The notes: a model not told the origin generated them from the sequence alone. 16,609 bases of DNA from CAZCPB01 sp964540295 (GCA_964540295.1 CAZIMT010000065.1:1-16609); one strand, 5' to 3'. Positions 1-7,243 are shown, counted from the stretch's first letter. Numbers and translations are program-made.

Positions 1-1
1 C

Positions 2-1393
2 CCGGTCGGCGCGACCAACAAGCTCTCGGTGTTCTCGGTTGACGGGCTGAGCGGCGTACCGATCGCGTCCACGATCGTGCTGGCGGGCCCGGCCCCGGTC
101 TCGACGATCAGCGATGCCGACCGTCAGCAGCTCGCGTACTTCAACCCTGACGGGACGCTGTTCATCGGCAGCGCGTTCGACGGGCTCGCGGCTGGCAACG
201 TCCGCACGATCAGGGCCGACTCGATCAACTTCGCGGCCAACCAGAAGATCACGTCGGTGGGCGGTCTGAGCCTGATCGCGACCGAAGGCACCATCACCGT
301 GGCCGACATCAACTCGCTGGGCAATCTCTTGCTGAACGCGCAAACGATCACGATCGGCCAGCGTGCCGACAGGCAGGACGTCCTTCAGAACCCAGTCCTT
401 GTCCGGGACGGTTCGGGATTCAACACGAGTCCCGTGATCGGCAAGGACAACGGCGTGGACTTCCTGGCGAACGGGACAGTTTCGTTTCTCAGTCAGAACA
501 ATCTGGTCAACCGGATCAGCGTCGCGACCACGAGCGGCGCGGGCGTCACGTACAACGGGCAGGACGCGGCCATCAACCAGCTGGGGCGAATCTTCGTGGG
601 CGGTATCCAGTTCGCGGCCAGCAACTCCAGCAACCAGTTCGGACGGACCGTCTTGTTGCCCCAGGATGCCAACGGAGACAGACAGCGCGTTTTCGAGCTC
701 ACGGGGCTTAGCTTCGACTTCGCATCCAACGTCAAGATCGGCAGTGACAGCCTGGCCTCTGCTCTGGCCAGCGCCCTGGCCAGCGACCCCGGCGCGCGCG
801 GCGCGAGCGAGAACGTCTCTCTGCCGGGCGACCTGCGCGACAAGCTGCGAAGCATCGACATCTTCACCCGCGACGATGAAGAGTCCACGCAGGCGAACCT
901 CTCGGGGCGCTCGGTCTATTTGGACGTTCCGACCTTGGCCGCACCCAACGGCCCGCTGGGTGACTACGCGATCTCGGCCGAGCGTCTCTCACGCGGGCCG
1001 GTGCTCAAGGTTCTCGAGGCCTACGACGAACTGGGCGGTACCGACCAGACCACCCGCCCCGAGCGCTATCGCGAGGTTGGTGACAAGATCGCCGACGCGT
1101 GGGGACGCTACCGCGATTCACTCCCGGTCGGGACCGAGCCCGACGCACTGGCCTTCCGCCGGTACGTCGAGGTCACGCCCGCCGAGGCCCCGGCCCTGCA
1201 GGAAATCAACAAGATCCGCCTCGTGCTTCAGCGTCTGGACGAACTGGGCCTGGCCAAGCTCGAAGTCCGTGTTCCCAAGAACTCGCTGCTCACGTACATC
1301 AAGCCTCAGCAGCAGTACGACCTCAGCGAGACTCAACTGGAAGAGGCGGCCACGGGCGTGCGGGCGACGGCCGTCGCCAGCCGTGGGAACTGA
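2..1393 (+). CDS. C-terminal part of a large secreted beta-helix (filamentous-haemagglutinin-like) protein, 5' truncated
   Basis: The frame is open from the first bases of the window, so the gene starts upstream; 463 residues and the TGA stop are visible. The first ~200 visible residues alternate short hydrophobic and polar stretches with Asn/Gly turns (for example SINFAANQKITSVGG and LSLIATEGTITVADINSLG). This is the texture of right-handed beta-helix surface proteins such as filamentous haemagglutinins and other two-partner-secretion exoproteins. The last ~150 residues are different: charged and mostly helical, with no membrane anchor, sorting signal or autotransporter barrel. Three copies of a four-residue unit (SLAS, ALAS, ALAS) come from a 12-bp tandem repeat. 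Nothing links it to the T6SS genes, and a hairpin with a T tract follows its stop. An exported adhesin-like role is inferred from composition only; no named domain was recognised. Confidence 0.6.
   Translation, partial: PVGATNKLSVFSVDGLSGVPIASTIVLAGPAPVSTISDADRQQLAYFNPDGTLFIGSAFDGLAAGNVRTIRADSINFAANQKITSVGGLSLIATEGTITVADINSLGNLLLNAQTITIGQRADRQDVLQNPVLVRDGSGFNTSPVIGKDNGVDFLANGTVSFLSQNNLVNRISVATTSGAGVTYNGQDAAINQLGRIFVGGIQFAASNSSNQFGRTVLLPQDANGDRQRVFELTGLSFDFASNVKIGSDSLASALASALASDPGARGASENVSLPGDLRDKLRSIDIFTRDDEESTQANLSGRSVYLDVPTLAAPNGPLGDYAISAERLSRGPVLKVLEAYDELGGTDQTTRPERYREVGDKIADAWGRYRDSLPVGTEPDALAFRRYVEVTPAEAPALQEINKIRLVLQRLDELGLAKLEVRVPKNSLLTYIKPQQQYDLSETQLEEAATGVRATAVASRGN
749..784 (+). repeat. 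12-bp in-frame tandem repeat, three copies
   Basis: Three adjacent units, AGCCTGGCCTCT, GCTCTGGCCAGC and GCCCTGGCCAGC, encode SLAS-ALAS-ALAS near the junction between the beta-rich and the charged part of the first gene. The unit is four codons long, so a change in copy number would keep the frame. Confidence 0.75.
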
Positions 1394-1397
1394 CGGG

Positions 1398-1418
1398 CAG
1401 AACTCGTTCTGATTTTTT
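1398..1418 (+). terminator. Short Rho-independent terminator candidate after the first gene
   Basis: CAGAA (1398-1402), a CTCG loop and TTCTG (1407-1411) form a five-base-pair stem, followed by one A and six T. It begins five bases after the stop of the upstream gene and would separate that transcript from tssA. The stem is short and contains A-T pairs, so termination may be partial. Confidence 0.45.
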
Positions 1419-1469
1419 CTGACACAATGCTCGCTCATGGTCCCTCTCGAGTTCTTGCCACAGGTTGCC

Positions 1470-2552
1470 ATGCCAGTCATCGACGTTGAAACTCTTTTGA
1501 AGCCGATCTCCGAGGAACAGCCTTGCGGGCCCGACCAGCGCTACGAACGAGCCTACCTCGACGTTCTCCGCATCAGCGAGGGAGAGCCCGAGGTCGAGAT
1601 CGCAAAGCCCAGCGGCGAGCGGTTCACGGTCCCGGCCAAGGAGCCCAACTGGCGCGAGGTTCAGGACGGGTGCATCGCTGTCTTCGCCAAGTCCAAGGAC
1701 CTTCGCATCGCGATGCTGCTGACGCTGGCCAGCCTGCGCTCCGCCGGGTACCCGGGGCTGCGCGACGGGCTGGCGCTCGTGCACGGCCTGGTCACACAGT
1801 GGTGGGACAAGTTTTACCCGGCTCTCGACCCCGAGGACAACAACGACCCGACCGAGCGGATGAACATCATCGCCGGGCTGGCGGTGCCCCCGGGCACGTT
1901 CAGCGACCCCTCGCGCTTTCAGGACCGCACTCGTCAGGCCCCGATCGTTGCAAGCCGCCAACTCGGGCCGCTAAGCCTCGCGGACCTGATGACCGTCAGC
2001 GGAGACTTGCCCGCGCCCACGGGCGAGGGCGCTCGAGTGGTGGACTCCAACCTTGTCGAGAGCATCTTCGAAGAGGTTGACACCGAACCGCTGGAGCAGA
2101 CCGCCAAGCTGATCGAAGAGTGCGGCGAGCTGGTGAAGTCGATCGAGGACGCGCTCACGCAAAAGGTTGGCGCCAGCCAGGCGATCGACCTGAGCACGTA
2201 CCGCGCGGTCTTGGTCGAGGCCTCCAAGCAGGTGCGGAAACGGCTCGCCAAAAGAGGTATCGGACCATCCGACGGCGGGGGCTCTACAAGCCTCGAGCAG
2301 GGCGGCCGTAGCGGAGGTGGTGGCGGAGCCAGGCTCGCGGGCGAGATCCAGTCCGCGTCCGACGTGCTGCTGGCGATCGACAAGGTCTGCCGGTATTACG
2401 AGCTGCACGAGCCGTCGAGCCCGGTGCCGCTGCTGATGGTGTGCGCCAAGCAGGTGGTGGGGAAGAATTTTCAAGAGATCTACAGGGTGCTCCCGCCCGA
2501 GGCGGTGGCGTTGCTCGAGCGGGTCAGCAACCCCGATGTGCCCCAGCCGTAG
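1470..2552 (+). CDS. tssA: T6SS protein TssA (ImpA family), baseplate/sheath assembly factor
   Basis: This 360-residue protein has an N-terminal ImpA_N domain at about residues 1-140. Family features there include IDVETLLKPIS and PCG near residues 4-20, PNW at 59-61, SKDLR at 75-79 and WWDKFYPALDPEDNNDP at 111-127. A Gly/Ser-rich linker spans about 265-290. The C-terminal block carries EPSSPVPLL at 314-322, as in the short TssA1 class that forms a ring associated with the baseplate. The start at 1470 is preferred because family members begin just before the IDxxxLL motif; an in-frame ATG at 1437 would add 11 residues unlike the family. Neither start has a clear ribosome binding site. The gene lies directly after an unrelated gene and its hairpin. 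An extended -10-like TGACACAAT at 1420-1428 would give a leader of about 34 bases to 1470, but no -35 element is convincing. The identification is strong; the start is uncertain. Confidence 0.92.
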   Translation: MPVIDVETLLKPISEEQPCGPDQRYERAYLDVLRISEGEPEVEIAKPSGERFTVPAKEPNWREVQDGCIAVFAKSKDLRIAMLLTLASLRSAGYPGLRDGLALVHGLVTQWWDKFYPALDPEDNNDPTERMNIIAGLAVPPGTFSDPSRFQDRTRQAPIVASRQLGPLSLADLMTVSGDLPAPTGEGARVVDSNLVESIFEEVDTEPLEQTAKLIEECGELVKSIEDALTQKVGASQAIDLSTYRAVLVEASKQVRKRLAKRGIGPSDGGGSTSLEQGGRSGGGGGARLAGEIQSASDVLLAIDKVCRYYELHEPSSPVPLLMVCAKQVVGKNFQEIYRVLPPEAVALLERVSNPDVPQP

Positions 2553-2830
2553 CCCGTGCTTGTTTGGGGAAGGCGGATGGCGATTCGTATTCCGCGCCGC
2601 TCTGAATCGGTCATGTCTGACTTTGAGAGCGGTGCCCGTATGCGCGCCTTGGTCGGTGCGCGCACGCGTCCCGGCGATCCGGTATTCTGGGAAAGGGGGT
2701 CGGCCGTCCTCCGGGGCTGACCTCGTCCTCGTTGGCGTTTGCGGGTGTTCGTAGGTGTTCGGGTCTGAACTTTGGTTGTAGGTACGCGCGGCTCAATCGT
2801 TGGGTAGCGGGCGGAAATAAAGGAGTAGTC
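2553..2830. other. Intergenic leader between tssA and tssB, no gene seen
   Basis: No credible coding sequence fills these 278 bases. They contain an inverted repeat (TGCGCGC at 2641-2647 and GCGCGCA at 2658-2664), overlapping the perfect palindrome GTGCGCGCAC at 2656-2665. They also contain the direct repeat GGTGTTCG at 2744-2751 and 2754-2761, ten bases apart. The second copy runs into a near-palindrome, GTTCGG / CTGAAC. No convincing sigma-70 or sigma-54 promoter was found, but the length and repeats suggest that expression of the sheath genes is controlled here. Confidence 0.5.
2821..2825 (+). promoter_or_regulatory. Ribosome binding site fixing the tssB start
   Basis: AGGAG lies five bases before the ATG at 2831. 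It shows that tssB begins there and not at an upstream start in the same open frame (from 2732), whose extra residues do not resemble TssB. Confidence 0.8.
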
Positions 2831-3355
2831 ATGGGTAAGGCAAGCAGTGCGAAGTTTATCGGCCGCAACCGCGCGCCCCGGGTCCAGATCGAGTACGACC
2901 TGGAGCTGTATGGGGCGGAAAAGAAGATCAACCTTCCGTTCGTGATGGGCGTGATGGCGGACCTGTCGGGCAAGCCAGCGGACGCGTTGCCGGACATCGC
3001 GGACCGTAAGTTTCTTGATATCGACGTGGACAACTTTGACGATCGCCTTAAGAGCATGAAGCCGCGCGTCGCGTTCAACGTGCCCAACACGCTGACGGGC
3101 GAGGGGAACATGGCGGTCGATATCACGTTCGAGAGCATGGACGATTTTTCGCCCGCGGCCGTGGCTCGCAAGGTCGAGTCGCTCAACAAGCTGCTCGAAG
3201 CGCGGACGCAGCTCGCCAATCTGCTGACGTACATGGACGGCAAGTCCGGGGCCGAGGCGCTGTTGGGCAAGGTGCTCAGCGACCCGACGCTGATGAAGGC
3301 CTTGGCATCAACCCCCAACCTCAACGCCGAAAAGAAGGAGGGGTCCAATGGCTGA
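2831..3355 (+). CDS. tssB: T6SS small sheath subunit TssB (VipA/ImpB)
   Basis: This 174-residue protein has the usual length of TssB. It shows the family pattern: a basic N-terminus with PRVQIEYD at about 16-23, LPFVMGVMADLSG at 35-47, and RKFLDIDVDNFD at about 59-70. After these come KPRVAFNVPNTL and a central ITFESMDDFSPAAVA segment, then a helical stretch with LLEARTQLANLL. TssB pairs with TssC to build the cytoplasmic contractile sheath that fires the Hcp tube. The start at 2831 is set by a well-placed AGGAG. The stop overlaps the start of tssC by eight bases (ATGGCTGA), which implies translational coupling and matched production of the two sheath subunits. In other systems the TssB N-terminal helix binds TagJ, and a tagJ gene is present downstream. 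Confidence 0.97.
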   Translation: MGKASSAKFIGRNRAPRVQIEYDLELYGAEKKINLPFVMGVMADLSGKPADALPDIADRKFLDIDVDNFDDRLKSMKPRVAFNVPNTLTGEGNMAVDITFESMDDFSPAAVARKVESLNKLLEARTQLANLLTYMDGKSGAEALLGKVLSDPTLMKALASTPNLNAEKKEGSNG

Positions 3356-4841
3356 GTCCAACCCCCAGGCACAAGGAGCGGCGTCGGGCCAGACCATCGA
3401 GGTCGGCGGTCTGCAGGACCTGCTCAAGAAAGAGTTCAAGCCCAAGACCGACAACGCCAAGTCCGCCATCGAGATGGCGGTGAAGACCCTGGCCGAGCAG
3501 GCGCTCTCGACGACCACGCTGGTTTCTGATGACGCCGTGAAGGCGATCGAGGGGATCATCGCGGAGATCGACCGCAAGCTCAGCGAGCAGATCAACAAGA
3601 TCCTGCACCACGCGGACTTCCAGAAGCTCGAGGCCGCCTGGCGTGGGCTCTCGCATCTGGTCAACAACACCGAGACCGATGACACGCTGAAGATCCGCGT
3701 GTTCAACGTTTCGAAGAAGGACCTGGGCAAGTCGCTGACCAAGCACAAGGGCACGCTCTGGGACCAGAGCCCGGTGTTCAAGAAGATCTATGAGAACGAG
3801 TACGGTGCGCCCGGCGGCGAGCCCTACGGCTGCCTCATCGGCGACTTCCAGTTCGACCACACTCCCCAGGACGTCGAGATGCTGGCGGGGATCGCGCAGA
3901 TCTCGTCCGCAGCCCACGCGCCGTTCTTCGCGGCCTCGGCCCCGAGCCTGATGAACATGGACTCCTGGGACGAGCTCAGCAACCCGCGCGACCTGAAGAA
4001 GATCTTCCAGTCGCCCGAGTACGCCTCGTGGAAAAGCTTCCGCGAGAGCGAAGATTCGCGCTACGTCGGGCTGTGCATGCCCAGGTTTCTCGCCCGCAGG
4101 CCCTACGGGGCCAAGACGCAGGCGGTGGAAGAGTTCGCATTCGAGGAAGACACCTCGGGCGCCGATTCGAGCAAGTACACCTGGTCCAACGCGGCCTACG
4201 CGATGGGCGTGAACATCAACCGCTCGTTCAAGCTCTACGGCTGGTGCGCCCGCATCCGCGGGGTGGAGTCGGGCGGCATGGTCGAGGGGCTGCCGGTCCA
4301 CACCTTCCCGACTGACGACGGCGGGGTGGACATGAAATGCCCGACCGAGATCGCCATAACTGACCGCCGCGAGGCCGAGCTGGCCGACTGCGGGCTGATC
4401 CCGCTGTCGCACTGGAAGAACACGGACTATGCCGTGTTCGTCGGCGCACAGAGCGTGCACAAGCCGTCGGAGTACGACGACCCCGACGCAACCGCCAATG
4501 ACAAGCTGGGCTCGCGCTTGCCGTACATGTTCGCGACGTGCCGCTTTGCGCATTATCTCAAGTGCATGGTGCGCGACAAGATCGGCAGCTTCAAGGAGCG
4601 TGGGGACATGGAGTCCTGGCTCAACAAGTGGATCATGCAGTACGTCGAGCCCGACCCCAACGCGAGCGAGGACGCCAAGGCTCGTCGCCCGCTGGGCCAA
4701 GCCGAGGTGCAAGTGGTGGACGTGCCCGGGAACCCGGGGTACTACGCGTCGAAGTTCTTCCTGCGGCCGCACTACCAGCTCGAGGGGCTGTCGGTGTCGT
4801 TGCGCTTGGTTTCCAAGCTTCCGTCGGGGAAAGGGAAATAG
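3348..4841 (+). CDS. tssC: T6SS large sheath subunit TssC (VipB/ImpC)
   Basis: This 497-residue protein is typical of TssC. Recognised stretches are HADFQKLEAAWRGL at 88-101, IGDFQFDHTPQDVEML at about 164-179, PRFLARRPYG at 245-254, and NRSFKLYGWCARIRG in the middle. The C-terminal part has LPYMFATCRFAHYLKCMVRDKIGSF, WLNKWI.QYV and a conserved final beta region. With TssB it forms the helical sheath. The ATG lies inside the end of tssB and has an AAGGAGG ribosome binding site at 3335-3341, still within tssB. The usual SxQKP segment reads SVHKP here, a minor difference. The 255 bases after its stop hold no gene, so hcp is set apart from the sheath pair. Confidence 0.98.
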   Translation: MAESNPQAQGAASGQTIEVGGLQDLLKKEFKPKTDNAKSAIEMAVKTLAEQALSTTTLVSDDAVKAIEGIIAEIDRKLSEQINKILHHADFQKLEAAWRGLSHLVNNTETDDTLKIRVFNVSKKDLGKSLTKHKGTLWDQSPVFKKIYENEYGAPGGEPYGCLIGDFQFDHTPQDVEMLAGIAQISSAAHAPFFAASAPSLMNMDSWDELSNPRDLKKIFQSPEYASWKSFRESEDSRYVGLCMPRFLARRPYGAKTQAVEEFAFEEDTSGADSSKYTWSNAAYAMGVNINRSFKLYGWCARIRGVESGGMVEGLPVHTFPTDDGGVDMKCPTEIAITDRREAELADCGLIPLSHWKNTDYAVFVGAQSVHKPSEYDDPDATANDKLGSRLPYMFATCRFAHYLKCMVRDKIGSFKERGDMESWLNKWIMQYVEPDPNASEDAKARRPLGQAEVQVVDVPGNPGYYASKFFLRPHYQLEGLSVSLRLVSKLPSGKGK

Positions 4842-5096
4842 TTCGACAAATCGCGCGAGCGTCGCGCAAGGCCGGGCTGGTGCTTGCTGTCTTTTGATGT
4901 GAGGCCGATCGGAAACGAACAAGACCTCAAATCGGAAAGAAAGCCAAAGAATACCGGCAGGTCGAGTAAAACCCGTCGGACTTCCGCTGGTCCCTTGTCG
5001 GGCCCGGCGGGTCGAAAAGGACAGGCTCGGAGATCGAGACACGTCGGGGTGCGGCTGAGACCAGCACAGCCCTGACCAAGCAAAGGGGTACGGACC
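4842..5096. other. Intergenic leader between tssC and hcp, no gene seen
   Basis: These 255 bases contain no credible gene. A compact hairpin, GCGCGA (4853-4858) with TCGCGC (4862-4867), lies 12 bases after the tssC stop but has no adjacent T tract. Further on, GATGTGAGG and CCTCAAATC form an imperfect inverted repeat (one mismatch) around the palindrome CCGATCGG. No convincing promoter hexamers were found. The stretch probably serves as an hcp leader and promoter region. Confidence 0.45.
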
Positions 5097-5588
5097 GTGG
5101 CATACGATTGTTATCTGAAGCTCGAGGGGATCGACGGCGAAAGCACCGACAGCAAGCACAAGGATTGGATCGAAGTTCTTTCGTTCAACACCGGCGTGGA
5201 CCAAGGCGGCTCGTCGCGCTCGGGCGGCGGCGCTTCGACGACGGGCAAGGCCAACTTCGCGGACTTTACCATCACCAAGTACTTCGATAAATCAACGCCC
5301 AAGCTCTCGTTGTTCTGCGCTCAGGGCGAGCACATCAAGTCTGCGAAGATCGAGATGTGCCAGGCCACGAAAGAGAAGAACTGCTACATGCGGTACACGC
5401 TGGGCGACGTGCTGGTGAGCTCGGTCCGCCCGAGCGGTTCGAGCGGCGACGACCGCGCTCTGCCGGTCGAGGAAGTGACCATGCGGTATCAGAAGATCGA
5501 GTGGGAATACACCCCGATGGACGCGGCTGGCAAGCCAGTGGCGGCCCAGAAGGCCGTGTGGGACCTGAAGACAAACCTCAAGGGCTAA
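5097..5588 (+). CDS. hcp: T6SS inner-tube protein Hcp (TssD)
   Basis: This 163-residue protein has the length of Hcp1-type proteins. It shows the family order: MAYDCYLKLEGIDGES at the N-terminus, HKDWIEVLSFNTGV, a Gly/Ser loop, TKYFDKSTPKL near the middle, YTLGDVLVSSV followed by a Gly/Ser loop, and VEEVTMRYQKIEWEYTP. Hcp forms hexameric rings that stack as the expelled tube and can chaperone small effectors in the lumen. No effector domain is fused to it. Translation starts at GTG, which the family N-terminus requires, with a weak AAGGGG about nine bases upstream. It is isolated, with a 255-bp leader before it and two hairpins after it, the first with a T-rich tail. This fits the frequent need for far more Hcp than the other components. 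Confidence 0.98.
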   Translation: MAYDCYLKLEGIDGESTDSKHKDWIEVLSFNTGVDQGGSSRSGGGASTTGKANFADFTITKYFDKSTPKLSLFCAQGEHIKSAKIEMCQATKEKNCYMRYTLGDVLVSSVRPSGSSGDDRALPVEEVTMRYQKIEWEYTPMDAAGKPVAAQKAVWDLKTNLKG

Positions 5589-5604
5589 TCGAAGATCGTT
5601 CCAG

Positions 5605-5637
5605 AACCCCCGGGCTCGCGTTCGGGGGTTTCTCTTT
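5605..5637 (+). terminator. Rho-independent terminator after hcp
   Basis: AACCCCCG (5605-5612) pairs perfectly with CGGGGGTT (5623-5630) around a ten-base loop, and TCTCTTT follows. It begins 16 bases after the hcp stop. The tail is T-rich rather than a pure T run. Confidence 0.75.
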
Positions 5638-5642
5638 ATTCG

Positions 5643-5677
5643 CTCCGCCGAGGTTTGAGAAGGCCTCGGCGGAGTTT
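5643..5677 (+). terminator. Second hairpin after hcp (tandem terminator or leader element of tagJ)
   Basis: CTCCGCCGAGG (5643-5653) pairs perfectly over 11 bases with CCTCGGCGGAG (5664-5674), with a ten-base loop; TTTGTT follows. It lies a few bases after the first hairpin, so the two may act as a tandem terminator. Its weak T tail also allows a role in RNA stability or as a leader structure of the tagJ transcript. Confidence 0.5.
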
Positions 5678-5738
5678 GTTGGTAGAGGTCGAGGCGGTAA
5701 AGGTTTTCAACCAGTCTCTTTTTCTTCGGGGATCCAGC

Positions 5739-6713
5739 ATGCAGGCCGAAGAACTTATCAAGCTCGCCCGCCCGCAGGAGGCCATGGACGCGTTGGTGCC
5801 GCTGATCCGTGCCAAGCCGCAGGACGCGAAGCTGCGGATTTTTATTTTCCAGTTGCTGGCGGTGACAGGTCAGTGGGAGCGCGCGGTCGGGCAGCTCGAA
5901 ACAGCCGGGCAGTTGGACGCGAAGAACCTGCTGATGGCGCAGCTCTGTCGGCAGGCGATCATCTGCGAGAAAATGCGCACGGACGTGTTCGCGGGAAAGC
6001 GGTCGCCGTTGATCGTGGGCGAGCCGAGCGATTGGCTGGGCCGAATGTTGCAGGCGGCCCAGATGAGCGGGACGGGCGAGCACCGCGCGGCCGGCGAGCT
6101 TCGCGCCCAGGCGTTGGAGGCCGCGCCAGCGACGAGCGGGACGATCGAGTTTGCGACCGCCAAGGGCACGGCGGCGCCGGCCGACGCGACTGCGCGGCCG
6201 ACGCCGGACGCGGCGGCGGGATCAACTTCAACCGAGCCTTTCGAGTGGATCGCCGACGGCGACGCGCGGCTCGGGCCGATTCTCGAACTCATCGTGGACG
6301 GTCGCTATTACTGGGCCCCGTTCGATCGGCTCAAGCAGGTCGAGATCGAACAACCGACCGACCTGCGAGACGTGATCTGGCTTCCCGCCAAGGTGACCTG
6401 GTCCACGGGCGCGTCCACGGTGGCGCTGATCCCAACCCGTTACGCGGGCACCGAAACCAACAAAGACGGCGAGCTGCTGCTGGCCCGGCGGACGGACTGG
6501 GCCGAGATCGACGGCGGCGGGTTCGTCGGGCTCGGGCACCGAGTCTTGAACACCGACACGTCTGAGCACGCGCTGATGAACATTCGGCGGATCACGCTGA
6601 ACTCGACGCCACCGCCAGCCGGGACCGACGCGGAAATGCCGGTGATGAGGCCGTCGACGAAGTTTGATGTTGGAGCGGTGAGCAAGATGATGGGCGGGCC
6701 GACCAATGGCTGA
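5739..6713 (+). CDS. tagJ: T6SS accessory protein TagJ (ImpE/SciE family)
   Basis: This 324-residue protein has two parts. The N-terminal ~130 residues are a helical, TPR-like region with the ImpE pattern AMDALVPLIRAKPQDAKLR.FIFQLLAVTGQWERAVGQLE. The C-terminal part carries the ImpE core: DGRYYWAPFDRL at 188-199, PTDLRDVIWLPAKV at 206-219, IPTRYAGT, LLARRTDW at 247-254 and GLGHR at 264-268. An Ala/Thr/Pro-rich segment at about 141-167 lengthens it beyond the more usual 270-300 residues. In Pseudomonas HSI-I, TagJ binds the N-terminus of TssB and is thought to assist ClpV-driven sheath disassembly. That role is inferred here from family and context. The ATG at 5739 is preferred because the longer frame from 5655 starts inside a hairpin and adds residues unlike the family. 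It ends in an eight-base overlap with tssE. Confidence 0.92.
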   Translation: MQAEELIKLARPQEAMDALVPLIRAKPQDAKLRIFIFQLLAVTGQWERAVGQLETAGQLDAKNLLMAQLCRQAIICEKMRTDVFAGKRSPLIVGEPSDWLGRMLQAAQMSGTGEHRAAGELRAQALEAAPATSGTIEFATAKGTAAPADATARPTPDAAAGSTSTEPFEWIADGDARLGPILELIVDGRYYWAPFDRLKQVEIEQPTDLRDVIWLPAKVTWSTGASTVALIPTRYAGTETNKDGELLLARRTDWAEIDGGGFVGLGHRVLNTDTSEHALMNIRRITLNSTPPPAGTDAEMPVMRPSTKFDVGAVSKMMGGPTNG

Positions 6714-7215
6714 AATGATCTCGACGGAACGACTCCAGCCCGCGTTGCTCGATCGGCTGACCGACGACGAGCCGCGGGTGACCACCGAGAGCCGCGATCG
6801 CCGCGTGATGTCGATGCGTACGCTGCGCAACGCGGTGCTGCGAGATTTGTCGTGGCTGCTGAACACGCCGTGCCGGCCTCGGGACGACGAGATTTATGAG
6901 TACCCGGCGGTGGCCAAGAGCGTGCTGAACTTCGGGATGCCCGACATGACGGGGACGACGTCGTCGGTGGCGCGAGCGTCGCGGCTGGAGCAGCAGGTGC
7001 GCGAGGCGATCGAAGCCTACGAGCCACGGATCGTCGCGGGGACGCTCAACGTCAAGATCACGACGCACGGCGAGGGCGAGGTGAGCAAGGCCCGGAACTC
7101 GTACTCGTTCGAGATCACGGGCGAGATCTGCCCGCTGCCGATGCCCGAGGCGTTGTACGTGCGCACGGAAGTGGACCTGGAAACGGGCCGGTGCGAGCTG
7201 AGAGATCGGGCCTGA
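6706..7215 (+). CDS. tssE: T6SS baseplate protein TssE (gp25-like)
   Basis: This 169-residue protein belongs to the GPW/gp25 family. It has LQPALLDRLTDDEP at about 10-23, LRNAVLRDLSWLLNTPCR at about 40-57 (the conserved lysozyme-like gp25 segment), and AKSVLNFGMPDMTG. The C-terminal half includes YEPRIVAGTLNVKI and FEITGEICPLPMPEAL. TssE is the wedge subunit that, with TssF and TssG, starts sheath polymerisation. The start overlaps the end of tagJ through ATGGCTGA, so the two are translationally coupled. The C-terminus ends in a 12-bp tandem repeat that carries two in-frame stop codons. The next gene begins 92 bases later. Confidence 0.95.
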   Translation: MAEMISTERLQPALLDRLTDDEPRVTTESRDRRVMSMRTLRNAVLRDLSWLLNTPCRPRDDEIYEYPAVAKSVLNFGMPDMTGTTSSVARASRLEQQVREAIEAYEPRIVAGTLNVKITTHGEGEVSKARNSYSFEITGEICPLPMPEALYVRTEVDLETGRCELRDRA

Positions 7216-7243
7216 GACGGGGCCTGAGAGAGGGCCCGAGGTG
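7208..7243 (+). repeat. 12-bp tandem repeat across the tssE stop codon
   Basis: GGGCCTGAGACG (7208-7219), GGGCCTGAGAGA (7220-7231) and GGGCCCGAGGTG (7232-7243) are consecutive units of exactly four codons in the tssE frame. The first holds the tssE stop and the second holds another in-frame TGA. In the third the TGA position reads CGA. A fourth, decayed unit may follow at 7244. Confidence 0.7.

Noticed and set aside
1437..1469. Upstream ATG for tssA at 1437
   Set aside because: The 11 extra residues do not match the family N-terminus and there is no ribosome binding site; the start at 1470 fits the family better, though this is not proven.
2683..2688. TATTCT considered as a -10 box in the tssA-tssB gap
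   Set aside because: No acceptable -35 element lies 16-18 bases upstream.
3321..5204. A 627-residue open frame on the - strand opposite tssC
   Set aside because: It lies antisense to the clearly recognised tssC and hcp, has composition typical of G+C-rich shadow frames (many R, H, L, V) and no recognisable domain.
5675..5703. TTTGTT and TAAAGG with 17-base spacing considered as a promoter for tagJ
   Set aside because: Both hexamers match the sigma-70 consensus poorly; the spacing alone is not enough.
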